Shown: piece after piece, positions 1 through 7,938 of the stretch
How positions within the stretch are numbered: the first letter of the stretch is position 1
Layout of the letters: each line of letters opens with the position of its first letter
Assembly (NCBI RefSeq): GCF_000290615.1
Contig: NZ_ALAS01000196.1
Coordinates: 1-36,002 of the forward strand
Origin: Heyndrickxia coagulans DSM 1 = ATCC 7050
GTDB taxonomy: Bacteria > Bacillota > Bacilli > Bacillales > Bacillaceae_C
Direction of reading: 5' to 3'
Length of the DNA stretch: 36,002 bases
Position numbers and translations under genes: made by a program
The notes under the pieces: model-generated
What the model saw: only the letters and a program-made list of their open reading frames with translations
Databases searched by the model: none
What the model was told of the DNA's origin: nothing

Positions 1-290
1 ATGTTCATTCAAGGTGTACATTTAGATGATAGAGTGTCTTCCCATTTTTTTCCACTCATTTGCCCCTTCGAGTAAAATTTTACACATACGGAAAATACGG
101 TACATGCCCACAATGGCGGGAGGAAAAAACGCGCTGCCAAAAGGGCCAGGCTGCGCGGATCACATGGTGCAGTTTTCCTCCGGCAGCGATCCGGGCCATT
201 GATGCAAGCCGATGCGTTTTTCTGTCATATGCTGATTATAGATCCGGACCGCCCCCATCCTGGCAAAAAAGGAAGAAAGGAAGTGAGAAA
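1..290. other. Left edge, no gene recognised
   Basis: I see no supported gene in this stretch. Reading frames enter it from the small gene that starts at 291, but none has a ribosome binding site of its own. No clear SigA promoter was found. An AT-richer patch around 225-245 could hold the -10 region for the gene at 291, but this is not convincing. Confidence 0.4.
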
Positions 291-557
291 ATGGAAGAAC
301 ATGAAAAAATCCACCCTTTTGACCGGATGTTTTTCCCGCAAAAGCGGCAAGAGCCGCACGGGCCCGGGCAGGAAGAAGCAGATGAAGAAATAAGCGGCGG
401 CCTGTTTGACCTTGCTTTTTTCCGGAATGTGGATATTGAAGCATTGCTGGACCAAGCTGACAAAGTCGTTGGCGTTTTCGAGGAGTTTAAGCCGTTGTTC
501 CGGAAAATCACGCCGGTTTTTGAGAAGTGGCTTTCCCATTTTGAAAAGGAAGATTAG
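291..557 (+). CDS. Small acidic protein of unknown function, 88 aa
   Basis: I do not recognise this protein with certainty. It begins with a charged segment containing HPFDRMFFPQKR, has a Gly/Glu-rich linker, and ends in a predicted amphipathic helical half (about residues 38-85) with regularly spaced Leu, Val and Phe. That layout is loosely like the C-terminal part of the YppG/YqfQ family of small Bacillus proteins, which is only a resemblance. The start at 291 was chosen because AAGGAAGTGA lies just upstream. The longer in-frame extension to position 60 has no such site. It converges with the epimerase-like gene 6 bases downstream, with no terminator between them. It is soluble, with no signal peptide or membrane segment. 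Confidence 0.6.
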   Translation: MEEHEKIHPFDRMFFPQKRQEPHGPGQEEADEEISGGLFDLAFFRNVDIEALLDQADKVVGVFEEFKPLFRKITPVFEKWLSHFEKED

Positions 558-563
558 CCTTCT

Positions 564-1322
564 TTAGCTGTTCTTCCGTTGGCAGGCGATTTGCTGTTGA
601 ATTGCGGCCTGCCAGGAAACGGACGGCCGGACGATCATCGGTTCCCATTCGTCTCTTGCATCAAGCCTGCACGAAGGAAGCGGGCGGCTGCCTGTATCCT
701 GCGTTAAAAACCGGGCGATAGGCTCCCATCCGTTTCCGTCAGGGCTTTTTAAATAAAAGACTTTCCCCGTTTCCCTTTTTTCAAGCCCGGAGACAATGGC
801 CCCTGCGGCATCTGCTGCAAAAAGGGCATCGCGGTCGTCATATTTTAAGTCCGGTTCCGGATTCCCGTTGATCATTTGGGAAAAAGCAAGGCTCCCGGGC
901 TGGCCGGGGCCGAACAGTGCCGGGACAAAAAAGGTAACGCGCGCACAATCGCCTAGCATGCCGGGAACCCATTCTGTCTGTTCCGCACCAGCCAGATGGT
1001 TTGGAAGAATGAGCGCCACACATTCGATTTGCGCTTTAATCGGCTCTAAAAAGCGGCACGCATCCTGTAAATCTTCACAGGCATCCCGGACATAATAATC
1101 GTATACCGGAATGCAGCATGTGCATTTTTCCGGCGACAACCGGCTCAGAGGCTGGTATTCCAAATTGGCATTCCTGCCGATTTCCATCCATCTTTCTTCC
1201 ATCAAAAAACCGGGATCCGTTTCTTGATCAGCCGCTATAACCGGATACCCCGCATCAAGCAGTGCCTTGCACAGCTCAAATCCGAAAAACGCCCCGGCAC
1301 CAATGACAAGTGCTTGATTCAT
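564..1322 (-). CDS. NAD-dependent epimerase/dehydratase-like protein
   Basis: The 252-residue product starts with a Rossmann nucleotide-binding segment: a beta strand, then GAGAFFG (about residues 8-14), then an alpha helix and an acidic residue ending strand 2. This is the pattern of extended short-chain dehydrogenase/epimerase proteins. The rest is poorly conserved and I could not identify a Tyr-x-x-x-Lys catalytic pair with confidence, so activity is uncertain. A protein of this class sits beside yjzD and clpB in other Bacillaceae, which supports the call. The ATG at 1322 is preceded by GGAGGG at good spacing. The substrate is unknown. Confidence 0.6.
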   Translation of the reverse strand: MNQALVIGAGAFFGFELCKALLDAGYPVIAADQETDPGFLMEERWMEIGRNANLEYQPLSRLSPEKCTCCIPVYDYYVRDACEDLQDACRFLEPIKAQIECVALILPNHLAGAEQTEWVPGMLGDCARVTFFVPALFGPGQPGSLAFSQMINGNPEPDLKYDDRDALFAADAAGAIVSGLEKRETGKVFYLKSPDGNGWEPIARFLTQDTGSRPLPSCRLDARDEWEPMIVRPSVSWQAAIQQQIACQRKNS

Positions 1323-1549
1323 GGCCGGCCCTCCAATCGTCTTTCTTCAAGCATATGCTTTTCCCGCCGTAAAGATACTTCCGGACGATCCGAAACGGAC
1401 AAAAGGCCGCTGTGCCCATTTTCCCGGAATCCGTTCCATCCTTCGGGAAAAAATTCACCCACGGTAACCGGGTTTCCCTTTTCCAATGGCTGCGGCTGTG
1501 GTAAGATAAAGGATGATTTAAAAAGAGTTTTTTCAATCGGGGTGAAAAA

Positions 1550-1732
1550 ATGAAATACATCGTTACGATTTTTTGGGTGTTTTTACTGAGCCAAATGCTC
1601 GGCTACGTTGGCAGTGCCATGTCAAATTCAGAATACAGCATGAAAACGATGGCCGTTATGTCGCTTGTCCTTTCTGTCATTGCATTTATTGTCCATGCAG
1701 CATTGCCGAAAAATACAAGTGCCGGACAATAA
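1550..1732 (+). CDS. yjzD: YjzD-like small membrane protein (DUF2929)
   Basis: The 60-residue product is almost entirely two hydrophobic segments (about residues 4-24 and 32-52) separated by a short polar loop, with a charged C-terminal tail. It matches the DUF2929/YjzD family of Bacillales two-helix membrane proteins, whose N-terminus also reads like MKYIV-x-x-FW. The function of the family is not known. A GGGGTGA ribosome site precedes the ATG. The gene is convergent with clpB and the two share the hairpin at 1753-1794. Its place between an epimerase-like gene and clpB/yjzC matches the yjz neighbourhood of other Bacillus genomes. Confidence 0.7.
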   Translation: MKYIVTIFWVFLLSQMLGYVGSAMSNSEYSMKTMAVMSLVLSVIAFIVHAALPKNTSAGQ

Positions 1733-1752
1733 ATCAAAACACCCCTCACCGG

Positions 1753-1794
1753 AAACCGGGAGGCGCTGATTCGCAGTGTCTCCCGGTTTTTTTT
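1753..1794. terminator. Bidirectional terminator between yjzD and clpB
   Basis: A perfect 10-bp stem, AAACCGGGAG (1753-1762) with CTCCCGGTTT (1780-1789), is followed by a run of eight T on the plus strand. The A run on the left arm is short, so it mainly ends yjzD and probably also clpB. Confidence 0.85.
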
Positions 1795-1799
1795 CATCA

Positions 1800-4382
1800 T
1801 TATCCGGTTGTCACTTGAAGCGCGCCGTCTTTCACATCAAGCGTGACGGTTTGATGCGGCTTGACCTTTCCTGCAATGATTTCTTTTGCAAGCCTCGTTT
1901 CAATTTGATGCTGGATAAACCGTTTCAGCGGCCGTGCCCCGTACACCGGATCATAGGCCGATTCCGCAATCCATTTTTTCGCCTCATCGGACAGCTGAAG
2001 CTCGACCGATTGTTCAGCGAGGCGTGCAGCCAATTCGTGCATCATTTTATCCACGATACCCATCATATTTTCCAGCGTGAGCGGCTTGAATAAGATGATA
2101 TCGTCAATCCGGTTTAAAAATTCGGGCCGGAACGACGCGCGCAACTGTGCCATTACTTTATTTTTCGTCTCTTCGCTGATTTCATCGCCTTTGATATCAA
2201 GCAAATAGGACGACCCGATATTCGAAGTCATGATCACGATCGTATTTTTAAAATCAACCGTCCGTCCCTGCGAATCGGTGATACGGCCGTCATCGAGCAC
2301 CTGGAGTAAAATATTGAACACTTCCGGGTGGGCTTTTTCAATTTCATCCAGTAAAATGACGGAATACGGTTTCCGCCGTACCGCTTCTGTGAGCTGGCCG
2401 CCTTCTTCATAGCCGACATATCCCGGCGGCGCCCCGATCAGCCGCGAGACCGCAAATTTTTCCATATATTCACTCATGTCGATCCGGATCATATGATTTT
2501 CATCGTCAAATAAATGCTGTGCCAGCGCTTTGGCAAGTTCCGTCTTCCCGACGCCGGTAGGGCCGAGAAAAATAAAGGATCCGATCGGGCGGTTTGGGTC
2601 TTTCATGCCGGCTCTGGCTCTTAAAACCGCATCGCTGACAAGGCGGACAGCTTCATCCTGGCCGATGACGCGTTCATGTAAAATGCTTTCCAGCTTTAAC
2701 AGTTTTTCGCGTTCGCTTTGCACAAGTTTTGCAACGGGGATCCCCGTCCAGCGCGCGACAATCGCTGCAATTTCTTCTTCTGTGACTTCTTCGCGCAAAA
2801 TCCGGCCGCTGCCTTCTTTTTCCGCCATTTGCTGTTCGAGCTGTTTTAATTCTTTTTCAACGGCCGGAATCCTGCCATGCCGGAGTTCAGCCGCTTTGTT
2901 CAAATCATACCGGTTTTCCGCTTCTTCAAGGTCGCGCCGGTATTTTTCAAGCAATTCCCGTTTTTCCTGTACTTTTTGCAATTCCGCTTTTTCAGCCTGC
3001 CATTTGGCGCGCATCCGGTTCGCTTCTTCTTTCAAATCAGCAAGCTCTTTTTGCAAAATGCCAAGACGGGCTTTGCTTGCTTCATCCGTTTCTTTTTGCA
3101 GGGCGGCTTCTTCAATTTCCAGCTGCATGACGCGCCTTGTCACTTCGTCGAGCTCCGTGGGCATGGAATCCATTTCCACACGGATGTTCGCGCAGGCTTC
3201 ATCGACAAGATCAATCGCTTTATCCGGCAAAAAGCGGTCGGTAATATAGCGGTTTGATAACGTGGCCGCGGCGACGAGCGCTTTGTCATGGATGCGGACG
3301 CCGTGGTGGATTTCAAAACGTTCCCTTAACCCTCTTAAAATCGAAATCGTATCCTCCACATCCGGCTCCTGGACGAGCACTTGCTGGAAACGGCGTTCGA
3401 GGGCCGCATCTTTTTCAATATACTGCCGGTATTCGTTCAGGGTCGTCGCGCCGATACAGTGCAATTCACCGCGGGCAAGCATCGGCTTCAGCATATTGCC
3501 GGCATCCATTGCCCCTTCTGTTTTGCCGGCGCCGACAATCGTGTGCAGTTCATCGATAAACAGCAAAATCTGCCCGTTGCTTTTTTTGATTTCCTGCAAT
3601 ACCGCCTTCAGCCGTTCTTCAAATTCCCCCCTGAACTTGGCGCCTGCAACAAGCGCCCCGAGGTCGAGTGAAAAAATGGTTTTGTCTTTTAAGCCTTCCG
3701 GGACATCTTTCCTGACGATCCGCTGGGCAAGCCCTTCGACAATGGCCGTTTTGCCAACGCCGGGTTCGCCGATCAGGACAGGGTTGTTTTTTGTCTTCCG
3801 GGATAAAATCCGGATGACGTTCCGGATTTCCGCATCCCGGCCGATTACAGGGTCGATTTTTCCGGCTTTAACGGCTTCAACAAGGTCAGTGCCGTATTTT
3901 TTTAAAACATTGTAGGTTGCTTCCGGGTTTTGCGAGGCCACTTTATGATTCCCCCTTATGTTTTTGATCGCCTGAAGCAGTTGCTGTTTCGTGATTCTGC
4001 TTTTCAAATACCGGGACAGGTCATCATGTTCGACATCCATTACAGCCAGGGCCAAATGTTCAACCGAAATGTACTCATCCTGGAGCGCGCGCATTTCTTC
4101 TTCCGCGAGTCTGAACAGCTCGATAAGCGCCGCAGACAAATACGGGGCGCTTTGCCCGGTCACTTCCGGCTTTTTCGCAAGAATCCCATCTGCTATTTTT
4201 CTAATTTCTTCCTTACTTAACCCAAGGCCGTTATATATCTCGGGAAGCAGGCTGTCCGGCTTTTCCATTAACGTTTTCCATAAGTGGGCAATATCCAGCT
4301 CCGGGTGATGTTTTTGAGCGGCCAGCTGCTGGGCTTCCGCCAAACCTTCCTGTACCGTAAAAGTCATGCGGTTGATATCCAT
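1800..4382 (-). CDS. clpB: ATP-dependent disaggregase ClpB (Hsp100)
   Basis: ClpB works with DnaK/DnaJ/GrpE to pull polypeptides out of aggregates by threading them through an AAA+ hexamer. The 860-residue product has the full layout: N-domain (1-145), first AAA+ module with Walker A GEPGVGKT (205-212) and Walker B LLFIDE (283-288), a long coiled-coil M-domain (about 400-530) that separates ClpB from ClpA/ClpC, and a second AAA+ module with GPTGVGKT (607-614). The start is ATG 4382 because GGAGG lies 8 bases upstream. The GTG at 4391 would sit directly on that ribosome site. B. subtilis lacks clpB, so its presence separates this organism from that species. No convincing CtsR heptad repeats were seen upstream. 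Confidence 0.97.
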   Translation of the reverse strand: MDINRMTFTVQEGLAEAQQLAAQKHHPELDIAHLWKTLMEKPDSLLPEIYNGLGLSKEEIRKIADGILAKKPEVTGQSAPYLSAALIELFRLAEEEMRALQDEYISVEHLALAVMDVEHDDLSRYLKSRITKQQLLQAIKNIRGNHKVASQNPEATYNVLKKYGTDLVEAVKAGKIDPVIGRDAEIRNVIRILSRKTKNNPVLIGEPGVGKTAIVEGLAQRIVRKDVPEGLKDKTIFSLDLGALVAGAKFRGEFEERLKAVLQEIKKSNGQILLFIDELHTIVGAGKTEGAMDAGNMLKPMLARGELHCIGATTLNEYRQYIEKDAALERRFQQVLVQEPDVEDTISILRGLRERFEIHHGVRIHDKALVAAATLSNRYITDRFLPDKAIDLVDEACANIRVEMDSMPTELDEVTRRVMQLEIEEAALQKETDEASKARLGILQKELADLKEEANRMRAKWQAEKAELQKVQEKRELLEKYRRDLEEAENRYDLNKAAELRHGRIPAVEKELKQLEQQMAEKEGSGRILREEVTEEEIAAIVARWTGIPVAKLVQSEREKLLKLESILHERVIGQDEAVRLVSDAVLRARAGMKDPNRPIGSFIFLGPTGVGKTELAKALAQHLFDDENHMIRIDMSEYMEKFAVSRLIGAPPGYVGYEEGGQLTEAVRRKPYSVILLDEIEKAHPEVFNILLQVLDDGRITDSQGRTVDFKNTIVIMTSNIGSSYLLDIKGDEISEETKNKVMAQLRASFRPEFLNRIDDIILFKPLTLENMMGIVDKMMHELAARLAEQSVELQLSDEAKKWIAESAYDPVYGARPLKRFIQHQIETRLAKEIIAGKVKPHQTVTLDVKDGALQVTTG

Positions 4383-4438
4383 CCATTCCACCTCCGCTAT
4401 GGCGCGTGCCGTTTAACGCAGCGCGGGCGCCTATCCTT

Positions 4439-4468
4439 ATTTTACCGTTTTTCCTTTGACGGCAGCAA
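4439..4468 (-). promoter_or_regulatory. Candidate SigA promoter of clpB
   Basis: On the minus strand TTGCTG and TAAAAT are separated by 18 bases and lie about 57-86 bases before the clpB start. The -35 element abuts the T-run of the yjzC terminator. The match is moderate. Confidence 0.45.
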
Positions 4469-4493
4469 AAAAAACAGGGATTTCTCCCCGTTT
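4467..4493 (-). terminator. Terminator of yjzC
   Basis: On the minus strand AAACGGGGA, loop GAAA and TCCCTGTTT form a 9-bp stem with one mismatch, followed by a run of T. It begins 6 bases after the yjzC stop codon. Confidence 0.75.
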
Positions 4494-4498
4494 GGATT

Positions 4499-4678
4499 TT
4501 AAGATTTGCGTTTGCGCCTCCAATGGCGGGCATCGTTCGTTGTTTCCGGAAAGCGGTCGCCTCTGTGGAGATGGGCGCTTTTCGGGTTTACGACCGGGTC
4601 GCCATTTTCGCCAACTTCTACATACACCCCGTTATTCGGTGCTTTGCTTCCGGGATGAAACAGGTTGCTTTGCCCCAC
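4499..4678 (-). CDS. yjzC: YjzC-like small protein, 59 aa
   Basis: The product matches the YjzC family of small soluble Bacillales proteins, with the typical order of a short FHPG-x-KAPNNG-x-Y-x-E-x-GE segment, NP, then GD-x-FPET and a basic C-terminus. No function is known. The start is taken as GTG 4678 (reading MGQSNLFHPG), with AAAGGGGG 8 bases upstream. The in-frame ATG further upstream would place this ribosome site inside the gene. It is followed by its own terminator and then clpB, a neighbourhood also found around yjzC/yjzD elsewhere. Confidence 0.8.
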   Translation of the reverse strand: MGQSNLFHPGSKAPNNGVYVEVGENGDPVVNPKSAHLHRGDRFPETTNDARHWRRKRKS

Positions 4679-4736
4679 AGTAACGCCCCCTTTTTTCATC
4701 GTCAGCATTAGTTTGGGCTAATCTTTTTAAAGCATG

Positions 4737-4787
4737 AGCGCTTATTTTTGCCAGTCCAAAAATGAAAACGGCAAAGAGGGGAGCGCT
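4737..4787 (-). terminator. Possible terminator after the yitW-like gene
   Basis: Two AGCGCT palindromes (4737-4742 and 4782-4787) flank a second pairing, TTTGCC with GGCAAA, giving an interrupted hairpin right after the stop codon at 4791. The T-run is poor, so this is tentative. Confidence 0.35.
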
Positions 4788-4790
4788 GGA

Positions 4791-5099
4791 TCAGTTAATC
4801 CCGAGCGCAATTTTGGCATAACGCGACATGCGGTCTTTTGTCCACGGCGGGTTCCAGACGATATTGACATGGGTGTCCTTTACTTCCGGAATGTCCTGTA
4901 CCGCCATTTGCACCTGGTCAACGAGAATTCCCGCGAGCGGGCAACCCATTGCGGTCAGGGTCATGGTCACCGTCAGGCAGCCTTCCTCATCCAGGTCAAG
5001 ATCATAAACAAGACCGAGGTTTACAATATCTATGCCAATTTCCGGGTCAATCACTTGTTCAAGCGCGCCCATAATATTTTCTTTCAAAGCTTCATCCAT
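4791..5099 (-). CDS. yitW: MIP18/DUF59 family Fe-S assembly protein, YitW-like
   Basis: The 102-residue protein has the DUF59 core DPEIGIDIVNLGLVYDL (about residues 19-35) and the later T-x-T-x-x-GCPLA motif with the conserved cysteine (about residue 62). This family (SufT/PaaD/MIP18) helps assemble or deliver iron-sulfur clusters. The matching B. subtilis protein is YitW. The ATG at 5099 follows GGAGG by 10 bases. The upstream ATG at 5141 has no ribosome site and is rejected. It is divergent from the yitU-like phosphatase, and yitU and yitW are also neighbours in B. subtilis. The client protein is not evident here. Confidence 0.85.
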   Translation of the reverse strand: MDEALKENIMGALEQVIDPEIGIDIVNLGLVYDLDLDEEGCLTVTMTLTAMGCPLAGILVDQVQMAVQDIPEVKDTHVNIVWNPPWTKDRMSRYAKIALGIN

Positions 5100-5176
5100 G
5101 GTTTTCAAACCTCCTCGATAACTATCATAACAAAACGGCATACAAGATAAAAATGCTTTACAACAGGTTTTTAAGC

Positions 5177-5205
5177 TGTGAAAATGTTATATTATTTAGT
5201 ATAAT
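5177..5205 (+). promoter_or_regulatory. Candidate SigA promoter of the yitU-like gene
   Basis: A perfect TATAAT (5200-5205) lies 60 bases before the ATG. The -35 region (TGTGAA, 17-base spacing) is weak, but the surroundings are AT-rich as expected for a promoter. Confidence 0.45.
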
Positions 5206-5264
5206 GGATCGTCACGAAAATTGCATGTAAACTGAATCATTTTGAGAAAAAGGAGAAAAGCCAA

Positions 5265-6086
5265 ATGCCTCAACCTTATTTAATTGCATTGGATCTTGAC
5301 GGCACATTGTTAAATGATGAAAAGACCATTTCCCCGAAAACAAAATCCGTTCTGCAAAAAACAATCAAAGCCGGCCATAAGGTCATCATCTCTACCGGCC
5401 GCCCTTTCCGCTCCAGCCAGCCGTATTATGAAGAACTTGGACTCGATACGCCGATTGTCAATTTCAACGGCGCATTTGTCCACCATCCGAAAAATACGGG
5501 CTTTTGCATCTACCATGAACCGATGCCGCTTCAAGTGGCAAAATCGATCGTTGAAACATGCGGCGATTTCCGGCTGTATAATATTGTAGCAGAAGTGAAA
5601 GATGAGGTGTACCTCCATTATCACGACGAAAAACTGCTCGACATTTTTCAAATTGGAAACCCGCATGTCACAACCGGAAATTTAATGCGCTTTTTAAGAG
5701 ATGAACCGACGTCCATGCTGATCCATGCAGCAAAGGAAGACGTGCCGTCGATCCACAGCTACTTAAGCGACGTCCATGCCGAAGTGATCGACCACAGGCG
5801 TTGGGGGGCTCCGTGGCATATCATCGAGATCATTAAAGCCGGGCTGAATAAAGCGGCCGGCGTGAAAAAAGTCGCCGACGCATACGGGATTCCGAAAGAA
5901 AGGATCATTGCCTTCGGGGATGAAGACAACGACCTGGAAATGATTGAATACGCGGGGACGGGGGTTGCGATGGGAAATGCCATTCCGGCCTTAAAAACAA
6001 TCGCAAATGAAATCACCCTTTCCAATACGGAAGACGGCATTGGCATTTTTCTTGAAGAAGCGCTGAATTTGAAAGCCATCTCATGA
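5265..6086 (+). CDS. yitU: Cof-type HAD phosphatase, YitU-like
   Basis: The 273-residue protein is a Cof/IIB haloacid dehalogenase-type phosphatase. Motif I DLDGTLLN (10-17) carries the nucleophile, motif II is STGRPF (43-48), motif III includes the Lys near 191, and motif IV is GDEDND (218-223). In B. subtilis YitU, together with YcsE and YwtE, can dephosphorylate 5-amino-6-(5-phosphoribitylamino)uracil in riboflavin synthesis. That role here is transferred from family and context, because HAD proteins are promiscuous. Its neighbours (yitW, yitR-like, DegV) resemble the B. subtilis yit cluster. AAGGAG lies 9 bases before the ATG. Confidence 0.85.
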   Translation: MPQPYLIALDLDGTLLNDEKTISPKTKSVLQKTIKAGHKVIISTGRPFRSSQPYYEELGLDTPIVNFNGAFVHHPKNTGFCIYHEPMPLQVAKSIVETCGDFRLYNIVAEVKDEVYLHYHDEKLLDIFQIGNPHVTTGNLMRFLRDEPTSMLIHAAKEDVPSIHSYLSDVHAEVIDHRRWGAPWHIIEIIKAGLNKAAGVKKVADAYGIPKERIIAFGDEDNDLEMIEYAGTGVAMGNAIPALKTIANEITLSNTEDGIGIFLEEALNLKAIS

Positions 6087-6172
6087 AAAACGCATAATCA
6101 GCGCCGGGAATTCCAACACTATAAACGGGCGCGGCACCCCCGTGCACCCTTCCCGTAAAGGCGGTGTTTCGT

Positions 6173-6319
6173 TTGGGCAGAAGCAGCAAATCGAAACGTT
6201 TTGTCCATCAGGGAAAAGATGCAGTGAAGAAGTATAGCGAGCGTTTCCCATATCACTCCACATTGGCCGAAGCAGAAGCGAACAGGAGCGAAGAAGGCAT
6301 TCCGGGAGGCATTTTATAA
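6173..6319 (+). CDS. Short ORF, 48 aa, coupled to the yitR-like gene
   Basis: An open frame of 48 codons starts at TTG 6173 (reading MGRSSKSKRFVHQG) with AAAGGCGG about 8 bases upstream. A GTG at 6164 is an in-frame alternative. The TAA stop overlaps the ATG of the next gene by one base (TAATG), the usual sign of translational coupling, and the ribosome site of that gene lies inside this frame. The product is very basic at its N-terminus and acidic later (AEAEANRSEEG). I do not recognise a family. The coupling and the clean frame are the evidence that it is real. Confidence 0.55.
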   Translation: MGRSSKSKRFVHQGKDAVKKYSERFPYHSTLAEAEANRSEEGIPGGIL

Positions 6320-6516
6320 TGGCGAACCGACTGTTTCAAGAGGCCAGGCAATTTGTCGAACTGGCGAAAGAGACGGCTGCTTTCGGAACGGAACAAGAAA
6401 AGAATAAAATGGTTCAAAAAGCGAAAAATGCTTTATCCAGTGCATATGCCAACACGACACTTGCAGAAAAAGCACAGCTGCGCGATATGCAACAGGAACT
6501 TGGAAAATTGGAATAG
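6319..6516 (+). CDS. Small helical protein, YitR/DUF3813-like
   Basis: The 65-residue protein begins MANRLFQEARQFVELAKE and is predicted to be wholly helical, with a second helix around KNALSSAYANTTLAEKAQL. This layout fits the DUF3813 family of short Bacillales proteins to which I believe YitR belongs. The function is unknown. GGGAGGC lies 8 bases before the ATG, which overlaps the stop codon of the preceding 48-codon frame. The stop codon lies inside the left arm of the terminator that follows. Position between a yitU-like and a degV-like gene supports the yit assignment. Confidence 0.65.
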   Translation: MANRLFQEARQFVELAKETAAFGTEQEKNKMVQKAKNALSSAYANTTLAEKAQLRDMQQELGKLE

Positions 6517-6544
6517 CTGCCGAAACCCGGCAGCTATTCTTTTT
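6511..6544 (+). terminator. Rho-independent terminator
   Basis: A perfect 12-bp stem, GAATAGCTGCCG with CGGCAGCTATTC, encloses a five-base loop and is followed by five T. It includes the stop codon of the yitR-like gene. Confidence 0.92.
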
Positions 6545-6545
6545 G

Positions 6546-6591
6546 TGCATGTGGTTTTGCTTGTTGCCTTCTGCATGCGGTTTTGCTTGTT
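6546..6591. repeat. Two tandem copies of a 20-base repeat
   Basis: TGCATGTGGTTTTGCTTGTT (6546-6565) recurs with one change at 6572-6591, a 26-base period. It lies in the intergenic space right after a terminator. No function is evident. Confidence 0.7.
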
Positions 6592-6676
6592 TTCTTCCTG
6601 AAACGGATTTTCTTCCATCCGCTCCCCGATAGAGCCCCGGAATTTATTTTGCCTCACTTGAAGCAACTGCTTGAAA

Positions 6677-6705
6677 TTGTGCAAAACAGGGAAAATCGGT
6701 AAACT
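6677..6705 (+). promoter_or_regulatory. Candidate SigA promoter of the DegV gene
   Basis: TTGTGC and TAAACT are spaced by 17 bases, 31 bases before the start codon. Both hexamers deviate from consensus. Confidence 0.4.
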
Positions 6706-6736
6706 AAAGACAAAACTGATTGTGAGGGTGAAAATG

Positions 6737-7594
6737 ATGGGGATTCAAATTTTTGCTGACAGTGCCTGCGACTTGCCGCTGTCTTTTTTCAAAGAAAACC
6801 ATGTACACTTGATTCCGTTGACCGTTTATGTAGAGGACAAATCCTATGACGACCTAGTCGGCATTGACCCGAAAGAAGTGTTCCGTTTGATCCGTGCGGG
6901 GGTGGGTACAAAAACTTCGCAACCGTCACCGCAATATTTTGAAAAACTTTTTACCGATCTTGCCAAATCGGGGGACACCGGCATTTACCTGGCTTTTTCG
7001 TCCGAGCTGTCCGGAACGTACCAAACAGCGGCCATGATCGCCGAACAAGTGAAAGAAGCCTGTCCCGATCTTGATTTAACGGTACTCGATACGAAATGTG
7101 CTTCGATCGGTTACGGCCTCGTTGTAAAAGCAGCCGCCGATTTACGAAAAAACGGGGCAGGAAAAGAGGAAATCGTCCGTGATGCCGCATTCCGCAGCAA
7201 GCATATGGAGCATATTTTCACAGTCGCCGATCTTGATTTTCTTGCCAGAGGCGGCAGGCTATCGAAAACAAGCGCATTTTTCGGCGGCCTGCTGAATATT
7301 AAACCGATCCTCGATGTAGAAGACGGGAAGCTCATTCCGATTGAAAAAATCCGCGGGCGGAAAAAACTGCTGCACCGTATGCTCGATATCATGGAAGAAC
7401 GCGGCACGGACCTTGAACACCAGCTGGTCGGCATCTGCCACGGCGATGATGAAGCGGCTGCGGAAGAAATGAAACAGCTGATTGAAGCGCGTTTCGGCAC
7501 AAAACAATTTTTAATCAACACGATCGGCGCCGTGATCGGGTCGCACGCCGGGCCGGGCGCATTATCCGTCTTTTTCCTGAATGAGCTGCCGTAA
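6737..7594 (+). CDS. DegV family fatty-acid-binding protein
   Basis: The 285-residue protein is a typical DegV/EDD family member. It starts with MGIQIFADSACDLP, contains the ligand-loop motif KTSQPSP, then SSELSGTYQ, and later ARGGRLSKTSAFFGGLLNIKP. Family members bind a fatty acid between two domains, and related FakB proteins present fatty acids to the kinase FakA. Whether this paralogue serves FakA is not shown here. The yit cluster of B. subtilis carries a DegV member (YitS) in a comparable place. GAGGG is 5 bases from ATG 6734 and 8 bases from ATG 6737; the second was preferred. A longer frame from 6671 has no ribosome site. Confidence 0.88.
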   Translation: MGIQIFADSACDLPLSFFKENHVHLIPLTVYVEDKSYDDLVGIDPKEVFRLIRAGVGTKTSQPSPQYFEKLFTDLAKSGDTGIYLAFSSELSGTYQTAAMIAEQVKEACPDLDLTVLDTKCASIGYGLVVKAAADLRKNGAGKEEIVRDAAFRSKHMEHIFTVADLDFLARGGRLSKTSAFFGGLLNIKPILDVEDGKLIPIEKIRGRKKLLHRMLDIMEERGTDLEHQLVGICHGDDEAAAEEMKQLIEARFGTKQFLINTIGAVIGSHAGPGALSVFFLNELP

Positions 7595-7622
7595 CGCCTT
7601 CCAACTTTTTTCCAGGCATACC

Positions 7623-7648
7623 GGTTAATAGAAATTTTGGACGGGTAT
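7623..7648 (+). promoter_or_regulatory. SigB-like general-stress promoter
   Basis: GGTTAA and GGGTAT separated by 14 bases match the SigB consensus (GTTTAA, 12-15 bases, GGGWAW). It lies 77 bases before the start of the broken dehydrogenase, a class of gene that is under SigB in B. subtilis. Confidence 0.6.
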
Positions 7649-7724
7649 AGACTAATGGTGATGGCCGGCCAATCCAAATTCCGGATTGCCGTTCCGTTTA
7701 AAAATTGAACGAGGAGTGGTAAAA

Positions 7725-7897
7725 GTGGCGAACGAACAAAATGCTTCCATGAAAACTTTGCCCGCCCAGCACCAGAACAGGCAGCCCGGCACAGAAACGG
7801 AAATGAACCCGCAGCCGGAAATCTTGCATCCGACGACTCAAGCTATGTGACCGGGCAGGTCATCCACGTAAACGGCGGCACCGTGATCAACGGGTGA
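7725..7897 (+). pseudogene. Short-chain dehydrogenase with internal deletion (YhdF-like)
   Basis: The first 33 or so codons encode the typical N-terminal tail of the YhdF/YhxC type of short-chain dehydrogenase (KTLPAQHQNRQPG, then MNPQPE). The sequence then jumps, one frame over, to the typical C-terminus ASDDSSYVTGQVIHVNGG ending at TGA 7897. About 230 central codons, including the NAD-binding GxxxGIG and catalytic Tyr-Lys regions, are missing. In the original frame the junction gives a 41-residue peptide ending at 7850. GAGGAG lies before the GTG start, and a SigB-like promoter and a terminator remain, so a short transcript may still be made. The gene cannot encode an enzyme. Confidence 0.88.
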
Positions 7898-7902
7898 CGC
7901 GC

Positions 7903-7938
7903 ACCGGAAGGGCACAGCCCTTTCCGGTTTTCTTTTTG
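7903..7938 (+). terminator. Terminator of the dehydrogenase remnant
   Basis: ACCGGAAGGG pairs with CCCTTTCCGGT (one bulge) around a five-base loop, followed by a T-rich tail. Confidence 0.85.

Noticed and set aside
2530-3249. Long open frame on the plus strand opposite clpB (239 codons)
   Set aside because: Its composition (Ser, Arg, Cys-rich) is that of the antisense of a well-supported clpB gene, and it has no ribosome site or family resemblance.
4401-4470. CtsR operator upstream of clpB
   Set aside because: A stretch with GTCAAA and a related GTAAA copy was seen, but the heptad spacing and sequence do not match the CtsR pattern closely enough.
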